Shown: one piece after another, positions 15,962-24,382 of the stretch
How positions within the stretch are numbered: position 1 is the first letter of the stretch
Layout: every line of letters starts with the position of its first letter
NCBI GenBank assembly: GCA_015519975.1
Contig: WIAL01000030.1
Span: 1 to 38,715 of the forward strand
Source: Hydrogenothermaceae bacterium
GTDB lineage: Bacteria; Aquificota; Aquificia; Aquificales; Hydrogenothermaceae
Direction of reading: 5' to 3'
Length of the DNA stretch: 38,715 nt
Program-made: the position numbers and the translations under genes
The notes under the pieces: generated by a model
What the model saw: only the letters and a program-made list of their open reading frames with translations
Told to the model about the DNA's origin: nothing
The model's database searches: none

Positions 15962-17290
15962 TTAAAATGGTAAATTTGGCATATTAAACGGAAGTTTCAT
16001 TTTACCAGATTTTTTCATTTTTTTCATCATTTTTTTCATTTCTTTGTGTTGTTTTAAAAGTTTATTTACGTCCATTATTGTTGTACCGCTTCCTCTTGCT
16101 ATTCTTTTCTTCCTGCTTCCATTTATAATATGCGGTTTTTCCCTTTCTTCAGGAGTCATTGAGTTTATTATTGCCTCTATTTTTACAAACTGTTTTTCAT
16201 CAACTTTTAAATCTTTTATTTTGCTTCCAATTCCAGGAATCATTTTTAAAACATTTTCTAAAGGTCCTAAATTTTTAATCATTTGGAGTTGTTCCTTCAA
16301 GTCTTCAAGGGTAAACTCTGCATTCATTACCCTTTCTGCCATTTTTTTAGCTTTATCTTCGTCGATGGCAGCTTCCATTTTCTCAATTAAAGACTGAATA
16401 TCACCAAGTCCTAAAATTCTCTGCGCTAATCTATCTGGGTAAAATGGCTCAAAATCTGATATTTTTTCACCAACCCCAACAAATTTAATTGGAACACCTA
16501 AAACTTTTCTAACAGATAAAGCAATACCGCCTTTTGCATCACCATCTACTTTTGTTAAGATTACTCCTGTAAGCCCAACTCTGTCGTGGTATTCTTTAGC
16601 AGTTTCAATTGCTTCCTGACCCTGCATTGAATCAGCAACGTATAAAATCTCATGTGGATGAACTTTTTCTTTTATTTTTACAAGCTCATCCATTAATTCT
16701 TCATCAATGTGAAGTCTACCTGCTGTATCAAGGATTAAATAAGACAGTCCAGCATTTTTTGCCTGATTTATAACTTTTTCAGTTAGTTTTAATGCATCTT
16801 TTTCATTTTCATCTACAAAACAAGGAACGTCTATAGTCTGCGCAAGTGTACAAAGCTGTTTTGCAGCAGCTGGTCTTCTAACGTCTGTAGAAGCAACTCC
16901 AACTGTAAACCCTTTTGATTTTAAATAATTTGCAAGTTTACCGGCAGTTGTGGTTTTACCTGTACCTTGAAGACCAACAAGCATTATGATTGTTGGAGGT
17001 TTTTCAGCTTTTGTCAGAGGCTCGGCTTCACCTAATATATTTAAAAGTTCATCATATATCAGTTTTATTACTGTTTCACCAGCATTTAAACCTTTTATAA
17101 CTTCCTGTCCAACTAATTTTTGCTTTATGTCTAATATAAACTGCTGAACAACTTCAACATTTACGTCAGCTTCAAGTAAAGCCCTTCTTATATCTTTTAA
17201 TGCTTCATCTACTGTTTTTTCATCAAGTTTTTTAGCCCTTTTTAGTTTTTCAACTACAGAGGAAAACTTTTCGGTTAAAAGGTCAAACAA
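15962..17290 (-). CDS. ffh: Signal recognition particle protein Ffh
   Basis: Ffh is the GTPase that binds 4.5S RNA and signal sequences for co-translational membrane targeting. The 442 residues cover the N domain (1-90), G domain with GLQGTGKTTTAGKLANYLK (about 104-122), ASTDVRRPAAAKQL, LDTAGRLHID and TKVDGDAKGG, and the methionine-rich M domain with RIARGSGTT and MKKMMKKMKKSGKMKLPF. It ends in a short hydrophobic NMPNLPF. The TTG start at 17290 is fixed by GAGGTG 6 bp upstream. It is the first gene of ffh-rpsP-khpA and diverges from the PAP2 gene across 66 bp. Confidence 0.97.
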   Translation of the reverse strand: MFDLLTEKFSSVVEKLKRAKKLDEKTVDEALKDIRRALLEADVNVEVVQQFILDIKQKLVGQEVIKGLNAGETVIKLIYDELLNILGEAEPLTKAEKPPTIIMLVGLQGTGKTTTAGKLANYLKSKGFTVGVASTDVRRPAAAKQLCTLAQTIDVPCFVDENEKDALKLTEKVINQAKNAGLSYLILDTAGRLHIDEELMDELVKIKEKVHPHEILYVADSMQGQEAIETAKEYHDRVGLTGVILTKVDGDAKGGIALSVRKVLGVPIKFVGVGEKISDFEPFYPDRLAQRILGLGDIQSLIEKMEAAIDEDKAKKMAERVMNAEFTLEDLKEQLQMIKNLGPLENVLKMIPGIGSKIKDLKVDEKQFVKIEAIINSMTPEEREKPHIINGSRKKRIARGSGTTIMDVNKLLKQHKEMKKMMKKMKKSGKMKLPFNMPNLPF

Positions 17291-17356
17291 TTTTTACACC
17301 TCTTTTATGGTATTTTAAATTTATATTTTATCATAGGCACTAAAAGGAAATTTTCA

Positions 17357-18049
17357 ATGAAATATTTGCTTACTTTTATATTAATTTTTACACTGCAATT
17401 TGCTGGTGCACAGGAAGAGGATCAGCAAAATTTTAATTTTAGCTATAAAACTTTATTAATTGGTTCCATTTTAACGGCAATTTCATTTTCTATAGACGAA
17501 AACGTAAAAGAAATTGTTCAAAAAAATAAAGGAGAAACCTTAAATACCGTAGCTAATATATTTAATGAAGCAGGTTCTGGTTATGCTATAGGCATTCCAA
17601 TCTCGACATATATTTTTGGATATTACTCAAAAGATGAAAAACTTGCTAAAGCTTCAAAGGTGGCAACTGCTTCTGCAGTTGTATCTGCAAGTATAACATT
17701 TCCTTTAAAATATGCCGTAAATAGAGAACGGCCTGACGGCTCAGATGATGATTCATTTCCTTCAGGACATACAGCCTTTGCCTTTTCAATTTTTGGAAGT
17801 TATGCAAGATTTTATAACGAAGGTATAACTCCGTATATCCTTTACTCTGTTCCTGTTCTTACAGGTTTAAGCAGAATTTATAAAAATAAACACTATCTTT
17901 CTGATGTTGTGGCAGGAGCAACTATTGGTTTAATAAGCATTCCAATCGGTCAGTGGCTTGAGGAAAATTTAAGTATAAGATTTGGAGCACAAGGTTATAT
18001 AAAAATATCTAAAAAAGAAGCAGGATTTAGTTTAAAGTATAATTTTTAA
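17357..18049 (+). CDS. Exported PAP2-family phosphatase
   Basis: The 230-residue protein begins with a signal peptide (MKYLLTFILIFTLQFAGA). It carries the full PAP2 signature: KYAVNRERP (about 121-129), PSGHTAFAFS (about 138-147), and SRIYKNKHYLSDVVAG with catalytic histidine and aspartate (about 174-189). Such enzymes remove phosphate from lipid phosphates or undecaprenyl pyrophosphate on the periplasmic side. The C-terminus ends GFSLKYNF, with a final aromatic as seen in outer-membrane strands, so an outer-membrane location is possible. AAAGGAAA precedes ATG 17357. The M16 gene follows within 13 bp. Confidence 0.87.
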   Translation: MKYLLTFILIFTLQFAGAQEEDQQNFNFSYKTLLIGSILTAISFSIDENVKEIVQKNKGETLNTVANIFNEAGSGYAIGIPISTYIFGYYSKDEKLAKASKVATASAVVSASITFPLKYAVNRERPDGSDDDSFPSGHTAFAFSIFGSYARFYNEGITPYILYSVPVLTGLSRIYKNKHYLSDVVAGATIGLISIPIGQWLEENLSIRFGAQGYIKISKKEAGFSLKYNF

Positions 18050-18062
18050 TATGAGGTTAGAA

Positions 18063-19337
18063 ATGATTAAATACATTTTCTTACTATTTGTGTTTTTTAA
18101 TATAGCTTTTGCAGGAGGATACAACGTGATAAAAAATATACTACCTAATGGTGTCACCATTTTATATAAACAAACAGAAGGCCCGGGAATAATTGCCGGA
18201 AGTATTTTCATAAAAGGAGGAAGTATAGAAGACCCTGAAGGGAAAAAAGGTGTTACAAATCTTTTAATGAGAATGCTTTTAAAGGGAAGTAAAAATTATT
18301 CAAGTCTTGAAATAAATAAAACCTTTGAAGACAGTGGAGGAGGAATTTCCTCTTCTGCAGCAGAAGAGTTTTCAACTGTAGAGTTTGCTTTAAAAGTTGA
18401 AGATTTTGATAAAGGTATGAAAGTAATAAAAGATATACTTTTTAATCCTGTTTTCGATGAAAAAAAACTTAAGCAAGAGATTCAAAACACAATAGCTCAA
18501 ATACAGGCAAAAAAAGAAGAAGGTTTTTCTTATGCATTTGATAAATTAAGACATGAACTTTATAAAGGGACTCCTTATCAGTATTCACCACTTGGAGAAA
18601 TTGAGGATTTAAAAACAATCACTAAAAAAGACCTGCAAAAAAGACTAAAAGAAATTTTAAACGGCAGTAGATTTGTAGTATCCATAGTAGGGGATATGCC
18701 TTATGAAAAGGCAGAAAAGTATATAAAGGAAGTTTTTGAAGGTCTTCCTAAAGAAGGTTACAGCTTTCCTAAATATACTGTTGAAATAAAAGGAGAAAAA
18801 ACAAAAGAATTTCAAAGGGAAGGAGCACAGTCAACAATTCTTGTTGCTTATAATGCACCAAATGCTAAAGGAAAGTACTATTTTGAAATGAAAGTTTTAA
18901 ACGCAGTTTTAGGAAATGGATTTACTTCAAGACTATTTCAAGAACTTAGAGAAAAAAGAGGTCTTGCATATGCAGTTGGAAGTGTTTATCCAACAAGAAT
19001 TAATATTGGAAATCTAATTGCATATATAGGAACAGCTCCTGAAAAAACAAGAGAATCTTTAAATGGAATAAGAGAAGTTGTAAAAAGCATTGAAAAAGGT
19101 GTAAGTGATGAAGAAATAGAAATTGCAAAAGAAAAAATAATAGGACATTACCTTTTAGACCTTCAAACACGCTCAAAGCAAGCTTATTACATAGGATGGT
19201 TTGAAACCATAGGACTGGGATATAAAATGTATAAAGATTATGTAAATAATATTCAAAAAGTGAAGGAAAAAAACATTTTAGAAGCGTACAAAGAGTACAT
19301 ACCTAAAGGCAATTTAGCTGTTATAGTAAAACCTTAA
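18063..19337 (+). CDS. Exported M16-family protein lacking the zinc site
   Basis: The 424-residue precursor has signal peptide MIKYIFLLFVFFNIAFA. ATG 18063 is chosen over ATG 18051 because GAGG lies 6 bp ahead of it. The fold is M16 (insulinase/processing-peptidase): GVTILYKQTEGPGIIAGSIF near the start and the C-terminal-half motif FQELREKRGLAYAVGS. Where active members have HxxEH, this protein reads NLLMR at 66-70, so all three zinc and catalytic positions are lost. Inactive M16 subunits usually pair with an active one; none is in this window. It sits between the PAP2 gene and speE, spaced 11 bp from speE. Confidence 0.87.
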   Translation: MIKYIFLLFVFFNIAFAGGYNVIKNILPNGVTILYKQTEGPGIIAGSIFIKGGSIEDPEGKKGVTNLLMRMLLKGSKNYSSLEINKTFEDSGGGISSSAAEEFSTVEFALKVEDFDKGMKVIKDILFNPVFDEKKLKQEIQNTIAQIQAKKEEGFSYAFDKLRHELYKGTPYQYSPLGEIEDLKTITKKDLQKRLKEILNGSRFVVSIVGDMPYEKAEKYIKEVFEGLPKEGYSFPKYTVEIKGEKTKEFQREGAQSTILVAYNAPNAKGKYYFEMKVLNAVLGNGFTSRLFQELREKRGLAYAVGSVYPTRINIGNLIAYIGTAPEKTRESLNGIREVVKSIEKGVSDEEIEIAKEKIIGHYLLDLQTRSKQAYYIGWFETIGLGYKMYKDYVNNIQKVKEKNILEAYKEYIPKGNLAVIVKP

Positions 19338-19348
19338 AGGAGGATAAA

Positions 19349-20179
19349 TTGGTCTGGTTTACAGAATATCAAACAGAAAATGTTGGACTTACGATTAAAG
19401 CAAAGGAAGTTAAAACAATACATTCAAAGTATCAGGAAATAGTTGTTTTAGATACACCGGAATTTGGGAAAGTTTTGGTTCTAGATGGAGCTATTCAAAC
19501 AACTGAAAAAGACGAATTTATGTACCACGAAATGCTGGTACATCCGGCAATGCTTAAACATAAAAATCCAGAAAGGGTTTTAATCATAGGTGGTGGAGAC
19601 GGTGGAAGTGTTAGAGAAGCATTAAAACACCCTTCAGTACAGGAAGTACATCTTTGTGAAATTGATGAAGAAGTGATAATAGTAGCAGAAAAATACTTTC
19701 CAAGCATATCAGAAAAATTAAGAGACCCTAAAGTAAAAATATTCATAGAAGATGGAAACCAGTTTTTAGAAGAGAGAAAAAACTACTACGACGTCATTAT
19801 TATGGACTCCTCTGATCCTATAGGGCCTGCAGAGGTTCTATTTAAAGAAGAATTTTATAACAAAGTAAAAGGAGCTCTCAGAGAAGGTGGAATAATGGCT
19901 GCACAAACAGAGTCTCCTTTTCTTCAGGAAAATTATTTTAAAAATGCTGTAAAAGAAATTAAAAAATCATTTAAAAATGTAGGAGTTTATGTTGGATTTG
20001 TTCCTTCTTATCCAGCTGGAATGTGGAGCTACACAATAGCATCAGATGATGTAGATGTTTGCAAAAATGATGAAAATTATAAAAAATTAAAAGATATGGA
20101 AACAAAATACCTAAATGAAGAAGTTTATAAATCATTATTTACTCTGCCAGAATTTATAAAGCAGATGATTCATACTTAA
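19349..20179 (+). CDS. speE: Polyamine aminopropyltransferase (spermidine synthase)
   Basis: SpeE transfers aminopropyl from decarboxylated SAM to putrescine, or to other polyamines in thermophiles. The 276 residues show WFTEYQTENVGLTIKAKEV, then VLVLDGAIQTTEKDEFMYHE (substrate gate), RVLIIGGGDGGSVREAL (about 77-93), EIDEEVI, DGNQFLEE and the catalytic IMDSSDPIGPAE loop (about 151-162). The TTG start follows AAAGGAGG at good spacing. A nitrilase-type AguB (28760) encodes another step of the agmatine route, so both ends of the putrescine-spermidine route appear in this window. Confidence 0.95.
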   Translation: MVWFTEYQTENVGLTIKAKEVKTIHSKYQEIVVLDTPEFGKVLVLDGAIQTTEKDEFMYHEMLVHPAMLKHKNPERVLIIGGGDGGSVREALKHPSVQEVHLCEIDEEVIIVAEKYFPSISEKLRDPKVKIFIEDGNQFLEERKNYYDVIIMDSSDPIGPAEVLFKEEFYNKVKGALREGGIMAAQTESPFLQENYFKNAVKEIKKSFKNVGVYVGFVPSYPAGMWSYTIASDDVDVCKNDENYKKLKDMETKYLNEEVYKSLFTLPEFIKQMIHT

Positions 20180-20207
20180 CTCAGCAATACTTAATGGAGG
20201 CAGAAAA

Positions 20208-20534
20208 ATGGCAGAAAATTTGTCAGTTTTAGTTGAGTTTTCAATGTTTCCAACAGATGTTGGAGAAAGTAAAAGTCAGTATGTAAGCAAAATAATAGAT
20301 ATGCTTGATAAAGAAGGAATTAATTATAAATTAACTGCAATGTCAACAATATTTGAAGTTGACAGCATGGAAAAAGCTACGCAGATTCTTGCAAAAGCTT
20401 ATAAACAGCTTGAGCCTTATTCAAATAGGGTATATGCAGTTGCAAAATTTGACATAAGAAAAGGGAAAAAGGACAGATTAACAGGTAAAATAAAATCTGT
20501 TGAAGAAAAATTAGGCAGAGAGGTAAAAAAATAA
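20208..20534 (+). CDS. MTH1187/UPF0045 (thiamine-binding) family protein
   Basis: The 108-residue protein belongs to the ferredoxin-like MTH1187/YqgV family. SVLVEFSMFPTDVGESKSQYV opens it, followed by YKLTAMSTIFEVDSMEKATQI and RVYAVAKFDIRKGKKDRLTG. Some members bind thiamine or related compounds as small cytosolic tetramers; the physiological role is unclear. It lies 28 bp after speE and 3 bp before the Rad50-like gene. AATGGAGG precedes ATG 20208. Confidence 0.85.
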   Translation: MAENLSVLVEFSMFPTDVGESKSQYVSKIIDMLDKEGINYKLTAMSTIFEVDSMEKATQILAKAYKQLEPYSNRVYAVAKFDIRKGKKDRLTGKIKSVEEKLGREVKK

Positions 20535-20537
20535 TAG

Positions 20538-23213
20538 ATGATTCTTAAGTCCCTTTACTTAGAAAATTTCTTAGCCCACGAAGAAACAAAATTAGATTTT
20601 GCAGAAAACGGAATAACAGTACTGATAGGAGATAACGGAGCAGGAAAAAGCTCAATACTTGAAGCAATTCAATTTGCCCTTTATGGAAGCAGTTCAAAAG
20701 GAAACACTATATCTCAGCTTGTAAAATGGGGCAGAAAAAAAGCAAAAATAGAACTTGAATTTATAAAAGGTGGTAGCGAGTACAAAATAGAAAGAGAAAT
20801 AGTACTTACAGGAAAATCCCACAGCCAAACAGCAGTTGTTTATAAAAAGGAAAAAGGAAAATACAGACTCTATTATCAAAAAAATATAAATAAAGAACTT
20901 CCCAAGATAACAGGAATCACCCAAAAAACATTTTTAAACTCAATACTTGTTAAACAGGGAGAAATAGAAGGGCTTTTGGAACTAACTCCCAAAAAAAGAG
21001 CTCAGGTTTTTGAAGAACTTTTAGACATGAGCCTTTATCAGCTACTTTCTGAAAAATACGGTGAAAGAAGAAGGCAGATAGAAAAGGAAATTACTGCTAT
21101 ACAATCTTCTTTACCAGATAAAAAAGAAATAAAAGAGCAGTTAACCCAGCTAAAAGAAGAAAAAGAAGTCCTTGAGAAAAAAATAAAAGAACTGAGAACC
21201 AAGCAAAAAACTTTAGAGGAAAAATTAAAAGAAGAAAAGAACATCTTAAACAAATATCAAGAAGAAAAAGAAGAAAATCTAAAAAATTTAACAAAAATAA
21301 AAACATTAGAGGAAAAAATAAAATTTACAAATAAAGAAATAGCTGAAAAACAAGAGCAGTTAAAAGAAATAGAAGAAAAAGAAAAACTATTTCCTGAGCT
21401 TGAAGTTAAATACAATCTTTTAAAAGAAAAAGAAAAGCTGCTAAAACAAATATTAGAAGCAAAGACTTTGCAGGAAAAACTATCAAATCTAATTGAAAAA
21501 GAAGAAGAATATAAAAATAAAAAGGAAATATATGAAAAGTATAAAAATGTCGCAAAGCAATATGTAGAGTACAAAGAAAAGCTAAAACAAATAAATGAAA
21601 ACCTCAATCAGCTTTCAAAACTAAAAGGAGAGCTAATTGCATTAAAACCGCAAATAGAAAAGATAAAGGAAACATTAAAAGAAACAAAACAAAAAGCCCT
21701 TGAAACGGCTAAAGAGTTAATCAAGTTAAAACCAATATTTAAAACCCTTGAACTTAATCCTGTTTTAGTTGATACAATGATAAAAGATGAAAATAAAATA
21801 CTTGAAGATTATCAAAACAAAAGAGAAGAACTTCTATCAGAATATAAATCCCTTAAATCAAAAATAGAAGAGCTAAACCAGCAAGTTGAAAATATATCAA
21901 ATTTAAAAGGAAACTGCCCAACCTGCGCTAGACCTTTAGAAGAGCATTCCAAAGAAGAAATAATAAAAGAGATAAAAGAAAAACTACATAAGTTCCATAG
22001 TCAGCTCAAAGATATAGAGCAAGAAGGGAAAAAAGTTAAAGAAAAGATCGAGCTTGAAAAAAAGGCAATAAAACTTCTTGAAGAATTTAAAAAATGGTAT
22101 GAAAAACATAAGGATGCAAAAAAAGAAAAAGAAGAACTGCAGTCAAAAGCAAAAGTTCTGCAATTGAAGTTAAAAGATTTAGAAGATATTGAAAAGCAAA
22201 AACAGGAAATTGAAAAATTTTTGAAAGAAAATGAAGAAAATTATCAGTTATTTTTAGAAAGTAAAAAGTTTTTAAAAAATACTGATATAGAAAAATTAAA
22301 ACAGCAAATAAATATACTTAAAGAAAAATTAGAAAAAGTGCCAAGAGACACAAATCAACAGCAGCTTGAAGAAGAAATAAGGAGTTTGAAAGAGTCCGAA
22401 AAGTTGTATCTTGAAATAAAAAAAGAAATATCCCAAAAAGAAAAATTTATTTCCCGGCTTGAAAGTCTAAATGATGTTTTAAAGGATCTAAATAAGCAAG
22501 TAAACCTGTTAAAGGAAAATCTAAAAGATGAAAAACAGTTAGAAGAGAAAATTGATCAGCAGAATAAAAAAATACAGGAAATTGAAAACCAGATAAGAGA
22601 AATTGAAGATAGTTTAAATCCTGAGCTGTCAAAATATGGATATATCCAGGGACAGATAGAAAATTTAGAAAAACAGTTAAATCTTATAAAAGAAAATTTA
22701 GAAAAAATTAAAGCAAAAGAAGAAAAACTAAAAAAATATAGGAAACTTGAAGAAGCCTTAGGTCCTAAAGGAATACAAAAAGTAATAAGAGATTCTGCTC
22801 TTTATCAGCTTCCAATATTAACTGAGAAACTTTTTAAGGCTTTTGGGTTTGATTTTAATCAGGTTAAATTTTCCGATAACTTTGACATATCAGTTCAGGT
22901 TCTAACTTATGAAAAGACTGATAGATTTATTCCTGTTAACGCAATAAGTGGAGGACAAAAAGTAGCCCTTGGACTTGCTTTAAGACTTGCACTCAGCCAC
23001 TTTTTAGGTGGAAGGTCAGAATTTTTAATACTTGATGAACCAACAGTACATCTTGACAGCCAGAGAAAAGAAGAACTTATTAATATTCTCTTAAAACTAA
23101 AAGAGAAAAATTATGTTAAACAGCTTCTTGTTGTAACTCACGACAGAGAGATAGAAGATGCAGCTGATCAGATATATTACATAGAAAAAGGTAAGGTAAA
23201 AGAAATTGCTTAA
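20538..23213 (+). CDS. Rad50/SbcC-like ATPase with zinc hook
   Basis: The protein has 891 residues of SMC-like architecture. The N-terminal ATPase half carries Walker A GDNGAGKSS (31-39). Long Lys/Glu-rich coiled coils (about 175-450 and 465-760) flank the zinc hook CPTC at 460-463. The C-terminal half has signature SGGQKVALGLALRLAL (from 804) and Walker B FLILDEPTVHLD (about 829-840), then VVTHDREIEDAADQIYYIEKG. It should act with an Mre11/SbcD nuclease in DNA-end processing. No such nuclease gene is adjacent; neighbours are the MTH1187-family gene and coaBC. Its end overlaps the coaBC start by 8 bp. Confidence 0.93.
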   Translation: MILKSLYLENFLAHEETKLDFAENGITVLIGDNGAGKSSILEAIQFALYGSSSKGNTISQLVKWGRKKAKIELEFIKGGSEYKIEREIVLTGKSHSQTAVVYKKEKGKYRLYYQKNINKELPKITGITQKTFLNSILVKQGEIEGLLELTPKKRAQVFEELLDMSLYQLLSEKYGERRRQIEKEITAIQSSLPDKKEIKEQLTQLKEEKEVLEKKIKELRTKQKTLEEKLKEEKNILNKYQEEKEENLKNLTKIKTLEEKIKFTNKEIAEKQEQLKEIEEKEKLFPELEVKYNLLKEKEKLLKQILEAKTLQEKLSNLIEKEEEYKNKKEIYEKYKNVAKQYVEYKEKLKQINENLNQLSKLKGELIALKPQIEKIKETLKETKQKALETAKELIKLKPIFKTLELNPVLVDTMIKDENKILEDYQNKREELLSEYKSLKSKIEELNQQVENISNLKGNCPTCARPLEEHSKEEIIKEIKEKLHKFHSQLKDIEQEGKKVKEKIELEKKAIKLLEEFKKWYEKHKDAKKEKEELQSKAKVLQLKLKDLEDIEKQKQEIEKFLKENEENYQLFLESKKFLKNTDIEKLKQQINILKEKLEKVPRDTNQQQLEEEIRSLKESEKLYLEIKKEISQKEKFISRLESLNDVLKDLNKQVNLLKENLKDEKQLEEKIDQQNKKIQEIENQIREIEDSLNPELSKYGYIQGQIENLEKQLNLIKENLEKIKAKEEKLKKYRKLEEALGPKGIQKVIRDSALYQLPILTEKLFKAFGFDFNQVKFSDNFDISVQVLTYEKTDRFIPVNAISGGQKVALGLALRLALSHFLGGRSEFLILDEPTVHLDSQRKEELINILLKLKEKNYVKQLLVVTHDREIEDAADQIYYIEKGKVKEIA

Positions 23214-24381
23214 TGGAAAAAATATCCTCCTTGGGGTTAGCGGTTCAATAGCATCATATAAGGCTTGTGAGATAGTAAGACATTTTCAAAAGAAAGGAGC
23301 AAATGTTAGGGTTACAATGACCCCTTCAGCTAAAGAGTTTGTTGGAGAACTTACATTTAAAGCTTTAACAAATCATGAAGTGCTCTCAGACTGGAAAGAC
23401 GGACAAACAGGACTTGAGCATATCTATTGGGCAAGATGGGCTGATGTTTTTGTAATAGCTCCTGCTTCTGCAAATACAATTGCAAAACTTAGAATGGGAA
23501 TCACAGATAACTTTTTAACCTCACTTGCCCTCGCTTATGACAGACCGATAGTTATAGCTCCAGCAATGAACACAAAAATGTATGAAAATCCAGCAACTGC
23601 TGAAAATATTGAAGTGTTAAAAGAAAGAGGACATATAATAGTTGAGCCAGAAGAAGGGGAGCTTGCCTGTGGTGAGGAAGGAGCAGGAAAACTTGCAGGA
23701 CTGCAAGCTATTGAAACAATGGTTCTTTACTCTCTATATCCAAAACCTTTAAAAGGAAAAAAAGTTTTAGTAACTGCAGGCGGAACAAGAGAGCATTTTG
23801 ACCCAATCAGATATATCTCAAATGCATCATCAGGACAGATGGGATATGCCCTTGCAAAGGCAGCTTTTATACTTGGTGCCGATGAGGTTGTCTTAATTTC
23901 TGCACCTACCTGTCTGGAAAAACCTTACGGCGTAAAAAAAATAGATGTTGTTAGTGCCGATGAAATGTACAATGAAGTTATGAAACATTTAGATGATGTT
24001 GATATTATAATTATGAATGCAGCAGTAGCTGATTTTAAACCAGCCATTTACTCAAAAGAAAAGTTGAAAAAATCCAAAGAGAAACCGATTATTAAATTAG
24101 TGCCCAATCCAGATATATTAAAAGAAATCGGAAAAAATAAAAAAGAAAATCAGATTTTAATTGGGTTCGCCGCTGAAAGTAGTAATTTAAAAGAAAATGC
24201 TGTTGATAAATTAAAAAGAAAAAATTTAGATGCTATTGTGGTAAATAAATTAGATGTATTTAACAAAAACTACCACGAAGGCAGTATAATTTTTAAAAAC
24301 GGGGAAGAAGTGGAAATTCCTTTAATGGAAAAGGAAGAATCAGCTATTTTTATTCTTAAAAGCATTATAAAAGGGGCATAA
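23206..24381 (+). CDS. coaBC: Phosphopantothenoylcysteine decarboxylase / phosphopantothenate-cysteine ligase
   Basis: This bifunctional enzyme performs two steps of coenzyme A synthesis. The N-terminal CoaC flavoprotein (about 1-180) has ILLGVSGSIASYKACEIVR, catalytic histidine in GLEHIYWARWAD and VIAPAMNTKMYENPA. The C-terminal CoaB ligase (about 185-391) has KVLVTAGGTREHFDPIRY and NASSGQMGYALAKAAF. The TTG start at 23206 lies within the last codons of the Rad50-like gene and has AAGGT 8 bp upstream. The N-terminus aligns with family members from this start. Length is normal. The GGDEF-EAL gene starts 1 bp after its stop. Confidence 0.95.
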   Translation: MLNGKNILLGVSGSIASYKACEIVRHFQKKGANVRVTMTPSAKEFVGELTFKALTNHEVLSDWKDGQTGLEHIYWARWADVFVIAPASANTIAKLRMGITDNFLTSLALAYDRPIVIAPAMNTKMYENPATAENIEVLKERGHIIVEPEEGELACGEEGAGKLAGLQAIETMVLYSLYPKPLKGKKVLVTAGGTREHFDPIRYISNASSGQMGYALAKAAFILGADEVVLISAPTCLEKPYGVKKIDVVSADEMYNEVMKHLDDVDIIIMNAAVADFKPAIYSKEKLKKSKEKPIIKLVPNPDILKEIGKNKKENQILIGFAAESSNLKENAVDKLKRKNLDAIVVNKLDVFNKNYHEGSIIFKNGEEVEIPLMEKEESAIFILKSIIKGA

Positions 24382-24382
24382 G

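Noticed and set aside
15425-17290. rimM and trmD expected after khpA
   Set aside because: A terminator and the convergent tsaE gene follow directly, so these genes are not in this operon.
21038-21607. Minus-strand open frames rich in Phe, Ser and Leu
   Set aside because: They lie antisense to the Lys/Glu coiled coil of the Rad50-like gene. Their composition is the mirror of its codons and none has a ribosome site.
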